This document shows, piece by piece, positions 5,631 through 6,884 of a DNA stretch of 6,884 bases (positions are counted from its first letter, which is position 1; every line of letters starts with the position of its first letter). The DNA is from Candidatus Iainarchaeum sp. (GTDB lineage Archaea; Iainarchaeota; Iainarchaeia; Iainarchaeales; GCA-2688035). The notes under the pieces were generated by a model. The model saw only the letters and a list, made by a program, of their open reading frames with translations. It did not search any database and was not told the origin of the DNA. The position numbers were made by a program, and so were the translations under genes. The stretch lies in the NCBI GenBank assembly GCA_017608725.1, contig JAFCFG010000050.1:1-6884 (forward strand). Direction: 5' to 3'.

Positions 5631-5640
5631 TAATTTAATA
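5631..5640 (-). promoter_or_regulatory. Possible TATA box of scpB
   Basis: Minus-strand TATTAAATTA, centred about 24 bases upstream of the ATG at 5612. It would give a very short leader. No Shine-Dalgarno is visible before that ATG, which fits. The upstream gene ends at 5651, so read-through transcription is also possible. Confidence 0.4.
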
Positions 5641-5650
5641 ATTCTTTTCC

Positions 5651-5920
5651 CTAGCGCATTCTTTTCCTTCCTCGCAGTTTATCAGATGCTGTTTTTTTCC
5701 ACGCATCCACTTTCTTCCCTCTTTTGTATCTTTCCCAGGCAATTCTGGCCTGTGCTTTTCCAACAAGCTGGGCTCCCTTAATTACAACGGCTGCAATCTT
5801 TTGGTCAAGAGGCAATTTTGAGAAAATCCTGGCTTGTGTCCCTATTTTCAACTCAGGTATAACTGCTTCCGGCTTTCTGCAATTGCCCTCTTTTTTTTTG
5901 ATGAAGAACGCCATTGACAT
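5651..5920 (-). CDS. Small basic protein of unknown function
   Basis: I do not recognise this 89-residue protein. It is rich in Lys and Arg, with a predominantly basic C-terminal half (KAQARIAWERYKRGKKVDAW, then KLRGRKRMR at the end), no membrane segment and no signal peptide. The middle (KLPLDQKIAAVVIKGAQLVGKAQARIAWERY) looks helical. The composition would suit nucleic-acid binding, but that is inference. An A9 run on the coding strand (5891-5899 in plus coordinates) encodes IKKK near the N-terminus. The ATG at 5920 is preceded by GAAGGGTG, a moderate ribosome site one base upstream; a second ATG lies two codons in. The gene ends 38 bases before scpB, in the same direction, so the two may be co-transcribed. 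Confidence 0.6.
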   Translation of the reverse strand: MSMAFFIKKKEGNCRKPEAVIPELKIGTQARIFSKLPLDQKIAAVVIKGAQLVGKAQARIAWERYKRGKKVDAWKKTASDKLRGRKRMR

Positions 5921-5954
5921 GCACCCTTCTAGCCGAAAGAGCCTTGGCCGAAAT

Positions 5955-5964
5955 CCTAAAATAG
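5955..5964. promoter_or_regulatory. TATA-like element between divergent small genes
   Basis: CCTAAAATAG is centred about 28 bases before the ATG at 5988 on the plus strand (22 before the ATG at 5982) and about 40 bases before the ATG at 5920 on the minus strand (CTATTTTAGG). It is the only TATA-like sequence in the 61-base gap, so it may serve both genes or the plus-strand gene only. Confidence 0.4.
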
Positions 5965-5981
5965 CAGTTTGCCCTTACTGA

Positions 5982-6275
5982 ATGTATATGAAAATGGTTC
6001 AGGCCCACGAGATTAGGGACGTTCTTTTGAGCGTTGACTGGGCTCTTGTTTCATTTTTTCTTGTCAGGCACACGCCTTTTGATCTTGTTTCATCTGATTT
6101 GTTGAAGAACATTGGCGGTGTTGCCTTGTTCGCTGGCTTTATAATCGCTTTTGAATTGTTCGGCAAGGAACTAATCTGGATTGCTGTTGGAAAGCACCAC
6201 AGGATAGGGAAGCAAATAATTGCACTTGTTGCAATGCTTGGAGTTCTTGCAGGGCTGTTTACGCTTGTTGCTTGA
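5982..6275 (+). CDS. Small membrane protein, possible degenerate site-2 protease (M50) relative
   Basis: The 97-residue protein has two clear hydrophobic helices (about 44-60 and 77-96) and a less hydrophobic stretch at 14-28. Its start, AHEIRDVLLSVDWALVSFFLV, resembles the opening of archaeal site-2 (M50) proteases as I remember them, roughly 'EIRDLLIS.LVLSLAF'. FELFGKELIWIAVGK (57-71) falls where those enzymes have the zinc-binding HELGHK..VA..YG. In that alignment both zinc histidines are lost (Phe57, Gly61) and Glu58 is kept. The protein stops after about half the family length. If related, it is an inactive, shortened form; otherwise it is simply an unknown membrane protein. Starts at 5982, 5988 and 5994 are all in frame; TATA spacing favours 5988, while 5982 gives the longest protein. 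Confidence 0.65.
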   Translation: MYMKMVQAHEIRDVLLSVDWALVSFFLVRHTPFDLVSSDLLKNIGGVALFAGFIIAFELFGKELIWIAVGKHHRIGKQIIALVAMLGVLAGLFTLVA

Positions 6276-6317
6276 GAAGAAGTACAGATGCCAGATTTTA
6301 TTCTTCGAATTTCTTAC

Positions 6318-6324
6318 TTTTTTT
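6318..6324 (+). terminator. T7 tract after the small membrane-protein gene
   Basis: A run of seven T's 43 bases after the stop at 6275, within the short gap before the convergent zinc-ribbon gene ends at 6338. A U-tract terminator of the archaeal kind is likely; no hairpin was seen. Confidence 0.4.
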
Positions 6325-6337
6325 CTCCCCATCTTTA

Positions 6338-6559
6338 TTATATCCTTGAACGGAATAAAGCTTCCCTCTGTGTCAGGATAACCCCGCTTTTCCTTGGGCC
6401 TGCCCGTGCATCTTCTTGAAAGCGCCAGTCCTTTCCCAAATCGATTTCTTCATCGCAAAGAACAAAGCCGCATTTTGAGCAGTACAGCTCTGCCTTTGAC
6501 CTGTTAAAAACAAGTTTTTTACCTTTACATTCAGGCCCAACGTGTTTCACCCAAACCAT
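6338..6559 (-). CDS. Solo TFB/TFIIB-type zinc ribbon protein
   Basis: A 73-residue protein resembling only the N-terminal part of transcription factor B. From the ATG, HVGPECKGKKLVFNRSKAEL (6-25) corresponds to 'CPECGS..lv.D...gE'. YCSKCGFVLCDEEIDLGKDW (26-45) matches 'vC..CG.V..e..iD.G.eWR'. RFQEDARAGPRKSGV (46-60) resembles the start of the B-finger/linker. The cyclin-like core domains that bind TBP and the BRE element are absent. Zinc ligands Cys11, Cys27 and Cys30 are present, but the expected first Cys is Gly8; His6 or Cys36 might substitute. TFB zinc ribbons recruit RNA polymerase, so this could be a transcription modulator, which is inference. The longer TTG start at 6586 lies only a few bases from the TATA box and is unlikely. 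Confidence 0.72.
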   Translation of the reverse strand: MVWVKHVGPECKGKKLVFNRSKAELYCSKCGFVLCDEEIDLGKDWRFQEDARAGPRKSGVILTQREALFRSRI

Positions 6560-6589
6560 TTCAACCCTAAATCTGCAGGCTGTCAAATA

Positions 6590-6597
6590 CTTTTAAA
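6590..6597 (-). promoter_or_regulatory. TATA box of the zinc-ribbon gene
   Basis: Minus-strand TTTAAAAG, centred about 34 bases upstream of the ATG at 6559. It predicts a transcript start near 6568 and a leader of about 9 bases that holds AGGGTTGA. This excludes the TTG at 6586 as a start, since it would lie upstream of the RNA 5' end. Confidence 0.55.
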
Positions 6598-6636
6598 CTT
6601 AATGCGTTAAATTGTGCTTCAAATGCAGAAATATTA

Positions 6637-6671
6637 GGCAGCCTTCCTGCCCTAGTAAAAAGAATAAAAAA
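6637..6671 (-). terminator. Terminator region of the EF domain-2 gene
   Basis: On the minus strand, shortly after the stop at 6689, come T6 (6666-6671) and T5 (6657-6661) tracts, then a 5-bp hairpin GGCAG/CTGCC with a 5-base loop (6637-6651). The U-tracts are the more likely archaeal signal; the hairpin lies beyond them and may be incidental. Confidence 0.45.
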
Positions 6672-6688
6672 GCTACTGTTCTGGCAAC

Positions 6689-6884
6689 TTACTCAGCCGG
6701 GCTCAAGCTAATTACATCCCCCTTTTTTAAGTCATCTAAGGAGACGCCGCTTACACTCAAGCCAACGCACATCCCCTGTTTTGCTGCATTTCCAAACTTG
6801 CTGTCAACCTCTTCAATCTCAAATTGCTTGCCGTTGCAGTAGCCAACCATGTTCTCTTTTACAACACCGCTTAAAATCTCTCCA
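6689..6884 (-). CDS. EF-Tu/EF1A domain-2-like protein, C-terminal fragment
   Basis: The last 64 residues and stop of a gene that begins beyond the right edge. GEILSGVVKENMVGY, then FEIEEVDSKFGNAAKQGMCV, then GLSVSGVSLDDLKKGDVISL follow the second (beta-barrel) domain of translation GTPases. In EF1A the matching stretches are 'GRVETGVLKPGMVV', 'EV.SVEMHHE...A.PGDNVGFNV' and 'NVSVKDIRRGNV'. The protein stops five residues after this barrel (SLSPAE end), so domain 3 is missing. It is therefore not EF1A, SelB or IF2-gamma of normal layout. It may be a stand-alone domain-2 protein or one of the archaeal EF-Tu-like proteins that end with this domain. Whether a GTPase domain precedes it cannot be seen. 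The fold is fairly certain, the role is not. Confidence 0.75.
   Translation of the reverse strand, partial: GEILSGVVKENMVGYCNGKQFEIEEVDSKFGNAAKQGMCVGLSVSGVSLDDLKKGDVISLSPAE

Noticed and set aside
6612..6842. Plus-strand frame over the right edge
   Set aside because: Antisense to the EF domain-2 coding region; cysteine- and serine-rich composition is typical of a shadow frame.
1..6884. CRISPR array, transposon ends, tRNA or rRNA genes, toxin-antitoxin or defence cassette
   Set aside because: No regularly spaced repeats, terminal inverted repeats, cloverleaf-type sequences or defence motifs were seen on either strand.

Overview
The window reads as an ordinary archaeal chromosome segment. Evidence: TATA-like boxes lie 22-34 bases upstream of many starts, several giving almost no leader. 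Shine-Dalgarno sequences match the archaeal 16S tail. T-tracts without long hairpins follow several genes. There is a TFB-type zinc ribbon, an Lrp/AsnC regulator, an archaeal-style RNase HII and an EF1A-like domain-2 protein. A bacterial-type PRPP synthetase and very small genes would fit a DPANN-like or other small-genome archaeon, but this is inference; no rRNA is present to place it.

Layout. At the left edge is the N-terminus of a DUF21/CNNM membrane protein (minus strand). A gene-poor interval of about 300 bases follows, then a divergent enolase on the minus strand. An AT-rich divergent promoter region leads to a plus-strand block: PRPP synthetase, an Lrp/AsnC regulator, a small two-helix membrane protein that appears frameshifted in a T9 tract, RNase HII and an Hsp20 chaperone. 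RNase HII and Hsp20 look like an operon. Hsp20 converges on an ScpB-like condensin subunit, and a 30-bp direct repeat marks the junction. Upstream of scpB is a small, very basic protein of unknown function. Divergent from it is a small membrane protein that may be a degenerate relative of archaeal site-2 proteases. It converges on a solo TFB-like zinc ribbon. The right edge holds the C-terminus of an EF-Tu/EF1A domain-2 protein.

The genes are mostly unlinked housekeeping functions: glycolysis, nucleotide precursor supply, RNA primer/ribonucleotide removal, protein folding, chromosome organisation, transcription and translation. I see no defence system, CRISPR array, transposon, tRNA or rRNA. 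The points most worth a second look are the enolase with a degraded DSRGNP motif but intact catalytic residues, the frameshifted membrane protein, the duplication at the hsp20/scpB junction, the zinc ribbon lacking one zinc ligand, and the possible inactive site-2-protease relative.
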